DNA of 64,000 nucleotides from NCBI GenBank assembly GCA_029556615.1, contig JAKQDD010000091.1, forward strand, positions 1 to 64,000, read 5' to 3'. The translations under genes were made by a program, and so were the position numbers. The notes below the pieces were generated by a model. That model ran no database searches and was not told the origin of the DNA. It saw only the letters and a program-made list of their open reading frames with translations. Origin of the DNA: Verrucomicrobiota bacterium. GTDB taxonomy: Bacteria > Verrucomicrobiota > Verrucomicrobiia > Limisphaerales > J093. Of this stretch, positions 23,661 to 32,049 are shown piece after piece (positions within the stretch are counted from its first letter, which is position 1; each line of letters begins with the position of its first letter).

Positions 23661-26105
23661 ATGGTCATCCGACCCAGCGTGTACATCGGAATCGGGGACT
23701 TTGGCATCGAGGCCATCGGGGAGTGGATGGCGTTTCTGCACACCCGTTTGCCCCACGTGTTGCCATACGTCCGCGCGTGCGGTCTCTGCGGGCCGGAGGG
23801 CGAATCCTCTCCGCGGAGAATCCCCTGCGGTCGGATCGTTCATGGGCAATTGGATCTCACTGCCGAAGCATGGATCCAACAGATCAGAGCGGCCTCGGAT
23901 CTCGATGGGTTCGCACGTCGCATCCGGCATGGCGTCGACGCCTTGCCCCTGGTCGAGAAACCGGAGGCATGGCCGGTTCAAGTTCATGTGTCGGTGCCCC
24001 GGGTCGTTCTGGTGGCCAGCTCGGCGGACCCGCTCTTCAGGGAGACGTGTTTCCCGGAGGTTGATCCTCGAGGGCTGGATCTCGGGAAAGCCATCACGGA
24101 GCACGTGGCCCCCGGGATTGGTCTGAACGACCTCGTCGCCCTGCTGTTCATTGACCAGCCGGAGGATGCGCCTTTCGGGCCCTCCCTCCAGGGTATCGCC
24201 AGGGCGCTGGCATGCTGGGAGGGCAAGGGCATCGGCTACTTGGTGTCACGCCGAGGCTGGCACCGGAACGAGACCGGAGACGCCCTGCAGCGGTCCTTGT
24301 GGCAGGCCGTGGCCGGCTGGGACGAGGAGTATGGCAAGGGCGCGCGGTGCTTTGCCCGGCACGCATTGTTGTTGCTTCTGCGTGCGGGCGAACCTCCAGG
24401 CGCTTCCAGCGTGTGGGACTGTATACAACCCCACGAAAACCCAGCGCCCCACTTCTATGCGCTCGGGTTCGGAGTCGTCCTCGAACCGGCTTACGAAGTG
24501 GAGCAGTATCGACGGGCACGGAGGCTGCGATTCGATCTGTTGGGCAAGCTGCGCGACGGGCCGGTCGAGGTACCGCCCAACCGGCCGTCGGGGGTTGCCC
24601 GCGGCAAGTTGCCGGGAGGCTTTGAGGCTTTGCTGGATCCCACGGCGGATCCGCACGATGTGGAATTCCTGGAGCGGCTGATCACGGCTTTGACCATCGT
24701 TCCGCGGCCGGAGGGTTTTCGCTTCGAGCCGCCGGAATCACCGGCGTTGGCCGATCTGCGATCCTTGAAGCTCGAGACGTTGACCCTGTCGGACGTCAGG
24801 TGGTGGACGGGACGCCGGCTTCCCGTGGAGACCCGGGAGTTGCTGCGGCGCATCCAGAAGCACTGCCTCGACTGCCTTCAGGCGGCGATGCACTGGCGCG
24901 ATTTCCTCGCCCGCGCCTTTCGGCAGGCGGGCGACGCCGTCAAAGCGGGCTACGATGCCTCGTTGCGAGCCACCCTCGCCATGCAGGAGGAGAGCGTGGC
25001 CGCCCTCGTGACCAGCCGGCTCGGTGCCGGCGGTTTGTCCAAGTCCCAAGTTCTGCTACTCTTGAAAAATCTCCTCGAGCGCCTTGAATTCCGGGAGGGC
25101 ATGGTGGCCATGGTGCCGCCCAAGATCGACGCGATCGTGGACGAGCAATTCGCGCGTCGTGTCCGCCAAATGGTTTTCGAGTTAAGGGTGCAAGAGCAGA
25201 TCAGCACGCGGAGTTCGCTGGCCTATGCGACTCTGTCCTCGGCGGTGCTGGGTGTCGGCCTGGCGTATGCCGTGTACGGTGCGTGCCACAGCCTGCCTCG
25301 AGCGCTGCTGTACTCAGGTGTCAGTTTCCTCGCCGGTCCCGTGGTCGGAGCACTCCTGCATCTCAAGGGCCAACGGAATCGCGTGGCCCGAGAGCGAGCC
25401 CTGCAAACGGGCTTGCTCGACAGCGGGCAGAGTCTTGTGACCCGGGTCGAGGCGGAAATGCGGGGGCTGGCGGAAGCGTACTGCAAGGCCTACGAGAGAC
25501 TCTATCAACTGCGCGCCGAGAGGGCTTTGAGGAGGTTGCTGACCCGCACGGCCGGTCGCCTTCGGGTTGCGGAGCAACTGGTCGAGGACCGCTGCCGGGA
25601 GATGGACCAGCGGCTCCAGTTGTTAGGCCAGTTGCCTGAGCTCAAGGCAGCCTGGGTCCATTGCACCGCCGGCCAACAGGAATATGAGGATGCCTTGCGT
25701 CAAGGGGCGTCGGCGAATTCTGGCCTGACTCCCCTTCAAGCCCGCATGCCCCTGGCAGTCCCGGGCGAACCCTTCGAAGAGGAACCGTTCCAATCCTGTC
25801 TCGGACGTCAAATGATGGACTTCGCCGGGGCCGGTTTGCAGGCGTCAAGCCAGGGACCGCCCGATCGGGTCCTCGGCCGGTTCGATGCCGCGTTTCAGGA
25901 ATGCCAGAAGGGCGCCGCCTACCCCTCTGAACCCGAGGAGCTCGCCGCAGACACCTTCGCCCTGATTCCTCAGAGCGCGGAAGGACTGCCGGCCTGGAGG
26001 GAGCGGATCCAGAGGGCCGGGCTGACAGGGCGGGCGTTCCCCTGGACCCTGGACGAGATGGTCCTGTTTGCCCGTGTATGGCGGGTGAATCCAATCCCGA
26101 GTTGA
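23661..26105 (+). CDS. Membrane-anchored protein, possible degenerate tubulin-like partner
   Basis: The product is 814 residues and is not confidently assigned. The first residues, RPSVYIGIGDFGIEAIGEW, mirror the start of the preceding Tubulin_2 protein (TPTLFIGVGGLGDNLVRRV). Later strands (RVVLVASSADPLFRET, LNDLVALLFIDQP) could continue a nucleotide-binding fold, but there is no GGTGSG loop. A helical region at about 380-520 precedes two hydrophobic segments (LAYATLSSAVLGVGLAYAVY and LLYSGVSFLAGPVVGALLHL, about 520-570). A coiled-coil-like stretch follows (RVEAEMRGLAEAYCKAYERL). It may be a pseudo-GTPase that holds the tubulin-like protein at the membrane. The gap to the upstream gene is 118 nt and the gap to the next is 14 nt. 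Confidence 0.65.
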   Translation: MVIRPSVYIGIGDFGIEAIGEWMAFLHTRLPHVLPYVRACGLCGPEGESSPRRIPCGRIVHGQLDLTAEAWIQQIRAASDLDGFARRIRHGVDALPLVEKPEAWPVQVHVSVPRVVLVASSADPLFRETCFPEVDPRGLDLGKAITEHVAPGIGLNDLVALLFIDQPEDAPFGPSLQGIARALACWEGKGIGYLVSRRGWHRNETGDALQRSLWQAVAGWDEEYGKGARCFARHALLLLLRAGEPPGASSVWDCIQPHENPAPHFYALGFGVVLEPAYEVEQYRRARRLRFDLLGKLRDGPVEVPPNRPSGVARGKLPGGFEALLDPTADPHDVEFLERLITALTIVPRPEGFRFEPPESPALADLRSLKLETLTLSDVRWWTGRRLPVETRELLRRIQKHCLDCLQAAMHWRDFLARAFRQAGDAVKAGYDASLRATLAMQEESVAALVTSRLGAGGLSKSQVLLLLKNLLERLEFREGMVAMVPPKIDAIVDEQFARRVRQMVFELRVQEQISTRSSLAYATLSSAVLGVGLAYAVYGACHSLPRALLYSGVSFLAGPVVGALLHLKGQRNRVARERALQTGLLDSGQSLVTRVEAEMRGLAEAYCKAYERLYQLRAERALRRLLTRTAGRLRVAEQLVEDRCREMDQRLQLLGQLPELKAAWVHCTAGQQEYEDALRQGASANSGLTPLQARMPLAVPGEPFEEEPFQSCLGRQMMDFAGAGLQASSQGPPDRVLGRFDAAFQECQKGAAYPSEPEELAADTFALIPQSAEGLPAWRERIQRAGLTGRAFPWTLDEMVLFARVWRVNPIPS

Positions 26106-26119
26106 CCGGAGCGTGACCC

Positions 26120-26827
26120 ATGATCCTGCTGCTGGCCTCCACCTTGGTCTTCTTGGCCTCCGTCATCCTGGTATTCGCCGGGTTCCTGACCAGCGGCCTC
26201 CCGGCTCGGTTCTTCCATTGGGTCATGGATACCGGGCTGAACCGTTGGCCGTGGCTCCAAGCCGTGGCGGACTGGTTCCTGTTCCCGTGCCTCCTCCTGG
26301 TCCTCTTGGTAGCGGCGGTGATCCTGCTGCGGGTGGTTCTGGGGTCACCCCGCAGGATCATGCGCCAGTATGACTGGCCCCTCGAGCCGCAAGACCCACC
26401 CGCAGGCCTCGACGGGATGCGCTATCGCTTTTGGTCACGATGGTTCGGATTCTGGGTGTTTCGGAAGGACGCGGTTTGGCCATTCCCGTTCGCGGCATAT
26501 CCGCTGATGGTCCTGGCAGGCGCGGCCGCCATCGGGTGCGGGGTGCTCCTGGGGCTCTTCCCCGCGGCGATGTATCCCGGCGGCTCCCATCCGACGCTGC
26601 TGATCGCTGCGCTCCTGGTCTACCTGGGAATGAGCGCCGCGCACCGGGATGTCGCAGCACGAATTCGTGAGATCCGGGAAGGAGGTGCGGTCACGGACCT
26701 GGACTCGATTGCCGACGTCTCCCAGGGTCAGGATCGGAGCGCTCAAAGGGCCCCGAACCCTGAGGACCCATCCTCGGCGGCCTCGCCTCCGGCGCCAAGC
26801 GGGCGAGGATCCGCCGAAGTGACATGA
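26120..26827 (+). CDS. Small multi-pass membrane protein
   Basis: The product is 235 residues with four hydrophobic segments: LLLASTLVFLASVILVFAGF (start), LFPCLLLVLLVAAVILLRVV (about 54-73), YPLMVLAGAAAIGCGVLLGL (about 125-145) and TLLIAALLVYLGMSAA. The C-terminal 60 residues are hydrophilic and rich in Pro, Ser and Ala, so probably disordered. No family is recognised. It lies between the membrane-anchored tubulin-like partner (14 nt upstream) and the pseudo-helicase gene (27 nt downstream), so a structural role in the same membrane complex is likely. Confidence 0.7.
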   Translation: MILLLASTLVFLASVILVFAGFLTSGLPARFFHWVMDTGLNRWPWLQAVADWFLFPCLLLVLLVAAVILLRVVLGSPRRIMRQYDWPLEPQDPPAGLDGMRYRFWSRWFGFWVFRKDAVWPFPFAAYPLMVLAGAAAIGCGVLLGLFPAAMYPGGSHPTLLIAALLVYLGMSAAHRDVAARIREIREGGAVTDLDSIADVSQGQDRSAQRAPNPEDPSSAASPPAPSGRGSAEVT

Positions 26828-26854
26828 AAGCGCATGCGAGTCTGAAGTGAAGTC

Positions 26855-29800
26855 ATGGACCTAGACCCCGTCCAGCAACAAGTCCGCGAGGCGACGCTCC
26901 GGGAGGCCCTGGACCGTCTGAGGCACCCTTGCCGTCAGGACATGCGCCTCGTGGGTTCGATCCTGACGAGCGGATGCGGTCTTCACGACAGGCCGAGCGC
27001 TCGCTACACGCTTCAATTCGATTACCTGTCGCTCGCCAAAGGCCTCCTGGCCACGCAGGGCGAGACGACCCCGGCCCGCGCCTTCCTGGTCGAGTGCCTG
27101 GGACAGCGGCGGGCGGATGGCCGGCCTACAGGGGATGAGGCTTGGGTCGACGACCTTCTCGGGAGCCTTCAGCTGGGGGAAGCGGCTGAAGCGTTCCTGT
27201 ACGGTAGGTCGACCAGCGTGATGGCCGATTTGACCCACCAGCCCCGGATCGTGCGCGCGCTCGCCTGCAGAGATGCCGGCAAGCGGCACATGGTCTCGAT
27301 GCTCCCTTGGGGCAGCGGCCGCAGCACGGCGGCGTTTCTGGCTTCCATGCATCTTCTGACACGGCGCATGGGAGGCGTGCTCTATGTGACGCCCACGGCA
27401 AAGGTGGCCGAACTGATCACCCGGCAAGCCGCTGATTTCCTTCTCGCCAGCGGGTGGGCGGGAGCCCTGACGCTGGTCTGTCTCACGGAAGGCCGCGCGG
27501 ATGGGGAACGATACCGGCGCCTTCGATGGGATGATGCGCAGGGAATGCTTGTGGAATGGAGCGATCCCACCCTGATTCCGAACCTCGTGGTGGTGCATCC
27601 GGAAACGCTCTCGGAGTTTCTCCTTCAGGGCCACCCTGACTACCGGGAGTTCCTTGCAGACGTGGAGCTGGTAATCCTCGACGGTGCTGACGCGTTTTAC
27701 GGCACGGTTGGCACGCACGTGTCCTTGATTCTGCGACGGCTCCGGTTGGTGCTGGAGCGGCTGGGAGCCGACTATCGGACCTTCACGACAGTCGCGCCCT
27801 GTGCCAATGCCCTTCCGCACGTCACCCGCCTTTGGGGCTTTGACCAGGATCGTGAGACCGGCGAGGAGCAGTTGGACGTCATTCGTCCGGGAGAAGACTT
27901 TGCCCCGCGACCCGAGCGCATCGTGGCCATGTGGTCGCCCCCGTTGCGATTCTCGCCCACCGAAGGATCCCACGATCCGCATGCCCCTTTGCTCCGTTTC
28001 TCCACGACGCCCTGCCAGGTGGCGACCCGCGATGGCCTCGCAGCCCTCCTCAGCGCCCTCGCCTTCGGACTGGCCGAGTCTCCCCCGGCGAGGCTGCGAC
28101 TCCGCGGTACTTCGGAGGAGGCCATCCTGCACATCCCGCTGCTCACCCAGAGCCCCCATCTCACCGAAGATGATCTCCAGCATCTCGGGGTTCGGGGTGC
28201 GCGGTTCGAGTTGGTTCGAACGCCTGCTGAGCTCAGGCGGCAGGAATTGGATCGACGCGCGCTGGTCGTCTTCGGGCATTCGGCGGGGTGGCCGGAACTG
28301 CTCCATGAGCTTGCTCATTTTGGAGAGCCAGGGAGCCTGATCGTCTTTGCCTCCGGACCCGATCCGACCAGCCGTCATTTCATCCAAGAGGCATCCGGTG
28401 TCCTGGAAGAACGGCTCCAGCGCTTTGCGGCAGAAGGCGGCACCGGAGTGCAGGACTTGTGGGAATCCGGCACACAACGGCTCGAGTTCGCCCCCGACAA
28501 TGCGGAGATGCTGAAGCTGCACCTGTACCTGGCAGCCACAGCCGAGCACGGAATCACCGACGACGAGGCGCGGAGGTTCTTTGGCCATGGCGCAGTGGAC
28601 TGGCTCGAGAGCCTGGCTCGGGAGGAACTGGGGGTTGCGGAGGGCACGCAAGTGGCGGTTCAAGGCAAGATGGTGCGACGATACCGTTTTGCGCCGTCAG
28701 CGGCGCTGGGGCGGCCCACATGGGATCTCCAGTGCGTCGCTTGGGATCGCCCGGGACGCGGAGATCGCCTGTTGCCGATTGTCGTTCCCGGGATGGGGGC
28801 GCGCCCGCTGGGACTGGTCGAGAAGGTGTTTTGGAGCCCGGGACACGGGCTTGCTCACGAGGCCGGCAGCATCGTGTTGCGGCAGGGTCGCCGATTGGCT
28901 GTCTCCGAGGTGACTGGGGCCGGTGTGGAGTGCCGGTATGCGAATGGGATGGAATGGCGGCCTCGGCTCTCCCGAATCGAAGTCGCTGTCTCGCGCCTTG
29001 CACAGCGGCCACCGCGGACGGCAGAGCTGGACCTCATGGGCCTGAAGTTGTGCATCCAGGAGATTGAGGTTGTGGATCAAGGTGTCGGGCGCGTGGATGT
29101 ACCGGGCTATCTCATCGAAAAGCCCGGGATAACCCTGTATCAAGGGTCGTGCGCACGCTATGCGACCCAGGGGCTGTTTCTCCGCTTTGGAGCCGCAGAG
29201 AAACCCAGCCTCGTTCTCCGCCACTCCCTCGAACATCTGATGAAGATCGTGCTTCCCATGTTCGTCCGCTACTCCCCGGAAGACCTTGAGGTCCGCGTGG
29301 TCCCGGGGGAGGGAGGGGAGTGGGATTTGGTCCTGTTCGATCGGCATCCCGGGGGTACCGCGTACTCCTCGGCTCTCTGGCAGCGGGACGTCGATTGGTG
29401 GCGTCGTCTTTTCAAGGCTGCGTACGATCTGCTTCGTGATTGTCCGTGTCACACGGGCTGCTGGCGGTGTCTCAAGACGTTCGACTGCCACGGCACTGTC
29501 ACCGGCACAGGAGTCCATTACAACGAGGAACTGAGCAAAGAGGAGGCATTCCTCTTCCTGGGCAAACACCTCGATCCCGACCGCTACCTCCAAACCTGGA
29601 CTTTGAAGGCGGGTTGGACCAGGGGCAACACGGGGGCTGGGACACCCTCGCTTGCCGCCGCAGTCCGCCAGGACGGGCTGGCCCTCCTGACCTACCACGC
29701 GGGTGTGATCCGGCGTGTCCTCCGCGACCGTTGCGCCCTCGAGGTCCCCGCTGAGCACCAACAGACCGTCGGCTATGACGATGCCTCCCCCACGGGCGGC

Positions 29801-31096
29801 TACTGCAAGGGAATCCAAATCCGTGTCTGGAGCCCGGAGAAGTCGGGGTGGAGTGAACGGCAATACATCAAGGTGCTCGCGCATGAAATGACCCATTTCT
29901 GGCAGGCTCTGTCCGGTCAGTTCTCGCCGCAGCTGATGGCGTACGATTTCGACAACATCGAAGCCGAGACCAACATCCCCTTCCGCGGGAGGTTGTTTGT
30001 CGAGGGCTGCGCGGAGTGGGTCTGCAGCCACGTTTGCAGCTATTACGGCTTCGCCCACGAAATGAGTCAGATCCGGCAGGCGTGGGGGGACAGCGAATAC
30101 GATTTCGGTTATCGGCTGTTTTTGTTCCTCGAGTATCACACTGACATCGCCCGGCTGTTGCATCTGCTCTCGTCAGGGGAGATTCTCGTCGAGCCGGAGC
30201 GACAGCAACAGGGTTGGCGTTTGCTGCGCAGCCCGCGGGACTACGAGGTCCATCTCTACAACGACCCCCGCTTGGGCCTGTTGACCCAGATGACGAGTGC
30301 CGGTTGGGATCGTCCCGAGGACGTCCAATGCTTGAGGCGGTATGAGCAATACCCCCACGGTGCCGTGCGAGGGCCGCTGGGAGCAAGCCAGGATGCCCCG
30401 CGTGGCAGCTACATCCTGGGCCGTGCGGCGTCAGTTCCGGACGAGGCTGAGGACCGGTTCAAGGCGGATCTTCAAGCCCGGCACCGGTTCGGATTCAGGC
30501 TGGACGATCCCATCGGCAGCGTTCTGGCGAAGATTGGCCGCAAGGCCGCGGACGATCTTGCCCTCCAATGTCGGCGGTGCAGTGAACGAGAGAAGTGCAC
30601 GGTGTTCCAAGCGTGTCACCTCCATTCCTCGGGGGAGCCGGGCCGGAGCACCACGGAGTTGCTGCTCCAACTAGCCAGGGCGCTCAAAGAGGAGAACGCG
30701 CGGCGGAAAGGCACGCCTCCACCATCAGGCGGACCACGGGGCAACCCCAGGGAGGGAGCTGCAGAGGGCGATGCCGTCGAGCCGATGCCGCCTTCGCCTT
30801 CGGCGGAAGGCTGCGAACCCCTGGGGGATTCGCGAGAGGGCGCATCATCCGAGGACGACAGCAGGACCAAGCAGGACCGGCCGGACGTCGCCGATGCGCG
30901 CACCGCGTCGGCTGACAAACTGGACATCAATAGGGCGTCCCGCCAGGAGATCCTCGACCTTCTGATCGTCGGCCCTGTGCTCGCCGATCGCATTGTGGCG
31001 GCGAGGCCCTACCACAGTATCGACGAATTACGGTGCGTCGAAGGCATGTCTGAGAGCGTCTTCGAATTGCTCAAGCAGCACCTTGAAGTGCGATGA
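26855..31096 (+). CDS. Pseudo-helicase (MrfA/Hrq1-like with MZB zinc domain) fused to a zincin protease and helix-hairpin-helix
   Basis: The product is 1413 residues. The N-terminal half follows the order of MrfA-type SF2 helicases: LPWGSGRST for motif I (about 150), VLYVTPTAKVAEL for Ia, VELVILDGADAFYGTVGTH for motif II (about 270), TTVAPCANA for motif III, and ASGPDPTSRHF after the place of motif VI. Motif I has Arg instead of Lys, DEAH is DGAD, and the QxxGRxGR of motif VI is absent, so ATP hydrolysis is unlikely. CPCHTGCWRCLKTFDC (about 862-877) is the DUF1998/MZB four-Cys zinc site. Residues 1010-1014 are HEMTH, followed after about 40 residues by EGCAEW, a gluzincin/DA1-like metalloprotease layout. 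CRRCSEREKC may bind zinc. The last 60 residues (LDINRASRQEIL...) are a ComEA-type helix-hairpin-helix. It is the last gene of its operon. Confidence 0.8.
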   Translation: MDLDPVQQQVREATLREALDRLRHPCRQDMRLVGSILTSGCGLHDRPSARYTLQFDYLSLAKGLLATQGETTPARAFLVECLGQRRADGRPTGDEAWVDDLLGSLQLGEAAEAFLYGRSTSVMADLTHQPRIVRALACRDAGKRHMVSMLPWGSGRSTAAFLASMHLLTRRMGGVLYVTPTAKVAELITRQAADFLLASGWAGALTLVCLTEGRADGERYRRLRWDDAQGMLVEWSDPTLIPNLVVVHPETLSEFLLQGHPDYREFLADVELVILDGADAFYGTVGTHVSLILRRLRLVLERLGADYRTFTTVAPCANALPHVTRLWGFDQDRETGEEQLDVIRPGEDFAPRPERIVAMWSPPLRFSPTEGSHDPHAPLLRFSTTPCQVATRDGLAALLSALAFGLAESPPARLRLRGTSEEAILHIPLLTQSPHLTEDDLQHLGVRGARFELVRTPAELRRQELDRRALVVFGHSAGWPELLHELAHFGEPGSLIVFASGPDPTSRHFIQEASGVLEERLQRFAAEGGTGVQDLWESGTQRLEFAPDNAEMLKLHLYLAATAEHGITDDEARRFFGHGAVDWLESLAREELGVAEGTQVAVQGKMVRRYRFAPSAALGRPTWDLQCVAWDRPGRGDRLLPIVVPGMGARPLGLVEKVFWSPGHGLAHEAGSIVLRQGRRLAVSEVTGAGVECRYANGMEWRPRLSRIEVAVSRLAQRPPRTAELDLMGLKLCIQEIEVVDQGVGRVDVPGYLIEKPGITLYQGSCARYATQGLFLRFGAAEKPSLVLRHSLEHLMKIVLPMFVRYSPEDLEVRVVPGEGGEWDLVLFDRHPGGTAYSSALWQRDVDWWRRLFKAAYDLLRDCPCHTGCWRCLKTFDCHGTVTGTGVHYNEELSKEEAFLFLGKHLDPDRYLQTWTLKAGWTRGNTGAGTPSLAAAVRQDGLALLTYHAGVIRRVLRDRCALEVPAEHQQTVGYDDASPTGGYCKGIQIRVWSPEKSGWSERQYIKVLAHEMTHFWQALSGQFSPQLMAYDFDNIEAETNIPFRGRLFVEGCAEWVCSHVCSYYGFAHEMSQIRQAWGDSEYDFGYRLFLFLEYHTDIARLLHLLSSGEILVEPERQQQGWRLLRSPRDYEVHLYNDPRLGLLTQMTSAGWDRPEDVQCLRRYEQYPHGAVRGPLGASQDAPRGSYILGRAASVPDEAEDRFKADLQARHRFGFRLDDPIGSVLAKIGRKAADDLALQCRRCSEREKCTVFQACHLHSSGEPGRSTTELLLQLARALKEENARRKGTPPPSGGPRGNPREGAAEGDAVEPMPPSPSAEGCEPLGDSREGASSEDDSRTKQDRPDVADARTASADKLDINRASRQEILDLLIVGPVLADRIVAARPYHSIDELRCVEGMSESVFELLKQHLEVR

Positions 31097-31169
31097 GCAC
31101 GGCCGGGGCTGCGTCGGCCCGGGGGCCCTGGTGGGCACTCGGGCAGGAGGTGGCCGCCGGATGCGATTC

Positions 31170-32024
31170 TCAAGGACCAGGGAATCCGCTGGCTGGATCC
31201 GCGTCCCTTCGTGGCGCCTTCCTACGGGAGCGCGAGACGGGTCGCAACGGACCCACCTCGGGCCCTGACCCTTGCGCGTGGGGCGAGGTGAACGGCGGAG
31301 CAGTGGCCTGCGCGGCAGCCGCTTGCCGGAAGAGATCGAGCCACCGGCCGGTATCCGGTGTTGCCAGGTGTCTGCGTTTGGCCCTGTCCCGGATGCCGAG
31401 GAAGGGGTGGCAGACCGCTTCGGCGAGCACAAGCTCCGCTTCGGTCCACAGGCGGAGAACCAGCGCGGCGTGGTCGCGATCCTCCGTCAGCAGACGCCAC
31501 GTCGCGGTTTCGCAATCGTGGGCGTGCTTGAGGTAGAGCAGGAGATAGAGCATGAAGGACGCCAGGCCATCCCGCTCGCTCACCTGCACGTTCTTGTCGT
31601 ACAGGGAATGCAGTGCGGCGGCTGCGCGACAGCCGTGCGTGTAGGCGTTAAGCTCCTCGAGCAACGAGTCGAATCCCTGGGCTCCGCATTTCCCGGTCAG
31701 GTACTCCCGGTGATAGTCGTCGTGCTGGTCCGGTGGGAGGTGCGCCGCAACCGCGGAGCGCGGGAAGGTTGGGACCCGGGGCACTGTAAGCGTTGTGCTC
31801 TGATCCACCGAGTAGGACCGTTGGTCGAAGTCGCTCCACTGGGAATCGAGGTGGTGCAGGCCTTCATGCACGGCGCCGGGCACACCGTACAGTGGCGGAT
31901 CATCATCCAGCCAGAAGGTGAAGTGGGTCTTATCGGCAAGACGCTCGGGGATGTAGAGCTCGCGAGGGACATAGCGCCGCAGCAGGTCGAGTGCCTGGTT
32001 CGCCGTCGCCGTGTTGGTGCTCAT
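31170..32024 (-). CDS. Small soluble HExxH (zincin-like) protein
   Basis: The product is 284 residues with no signal peptide. AVHEGLHHLD (His53-Glu54-x-x-His57) matches the zincin HExxH motif, and LLEELNAYTHG about 66 residues later could give the third, Glu, ligand of a gluzincin. No named family is recognised, so the protease assignment is inference from motif spacing. The rest is helical (AAALHSLYDKNVQVSERDGL). It is the last gene of the leftward ten-gene operon, 25 nt after the CYTH-nucleoside hydrolase gene, and its stop lies 73 nt from the end of the facing operon. The ATG at 32024 is the first Met of the conserved-looking reading; the open frame extends further upstream but overlaps the previous gene. 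Confidence 0.65.
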   Translation of the reverse strand: MSTNTATANQALDLLRRYVPRELYIPERLADKTHFTFWLDDDPPLYGVPGAVHEGLHHLDSQWSDFDQRSYSVDQSTTLTVPRVPTFPRSAVAAHLPPDQHDDYHREYLTGKCGAQGFDSLLEELNAYTHGCRAAAALHSLYDKNVQVSERDGLASFMLYLLLYLKHAHDCETATWRLLTEDRDHAALVLRLWTEAELVLAEAVCHPFLGIRDRAKRRHLATPDTGRWLDLFRQAAAAQATAPPFTSPHAQGSGPEVGPLRPVSRSRRKAPRRDADPASGFPGP

Positions 32025-32049
32025 GCTGCTTCTTTGCCGGCGGGCGGGT

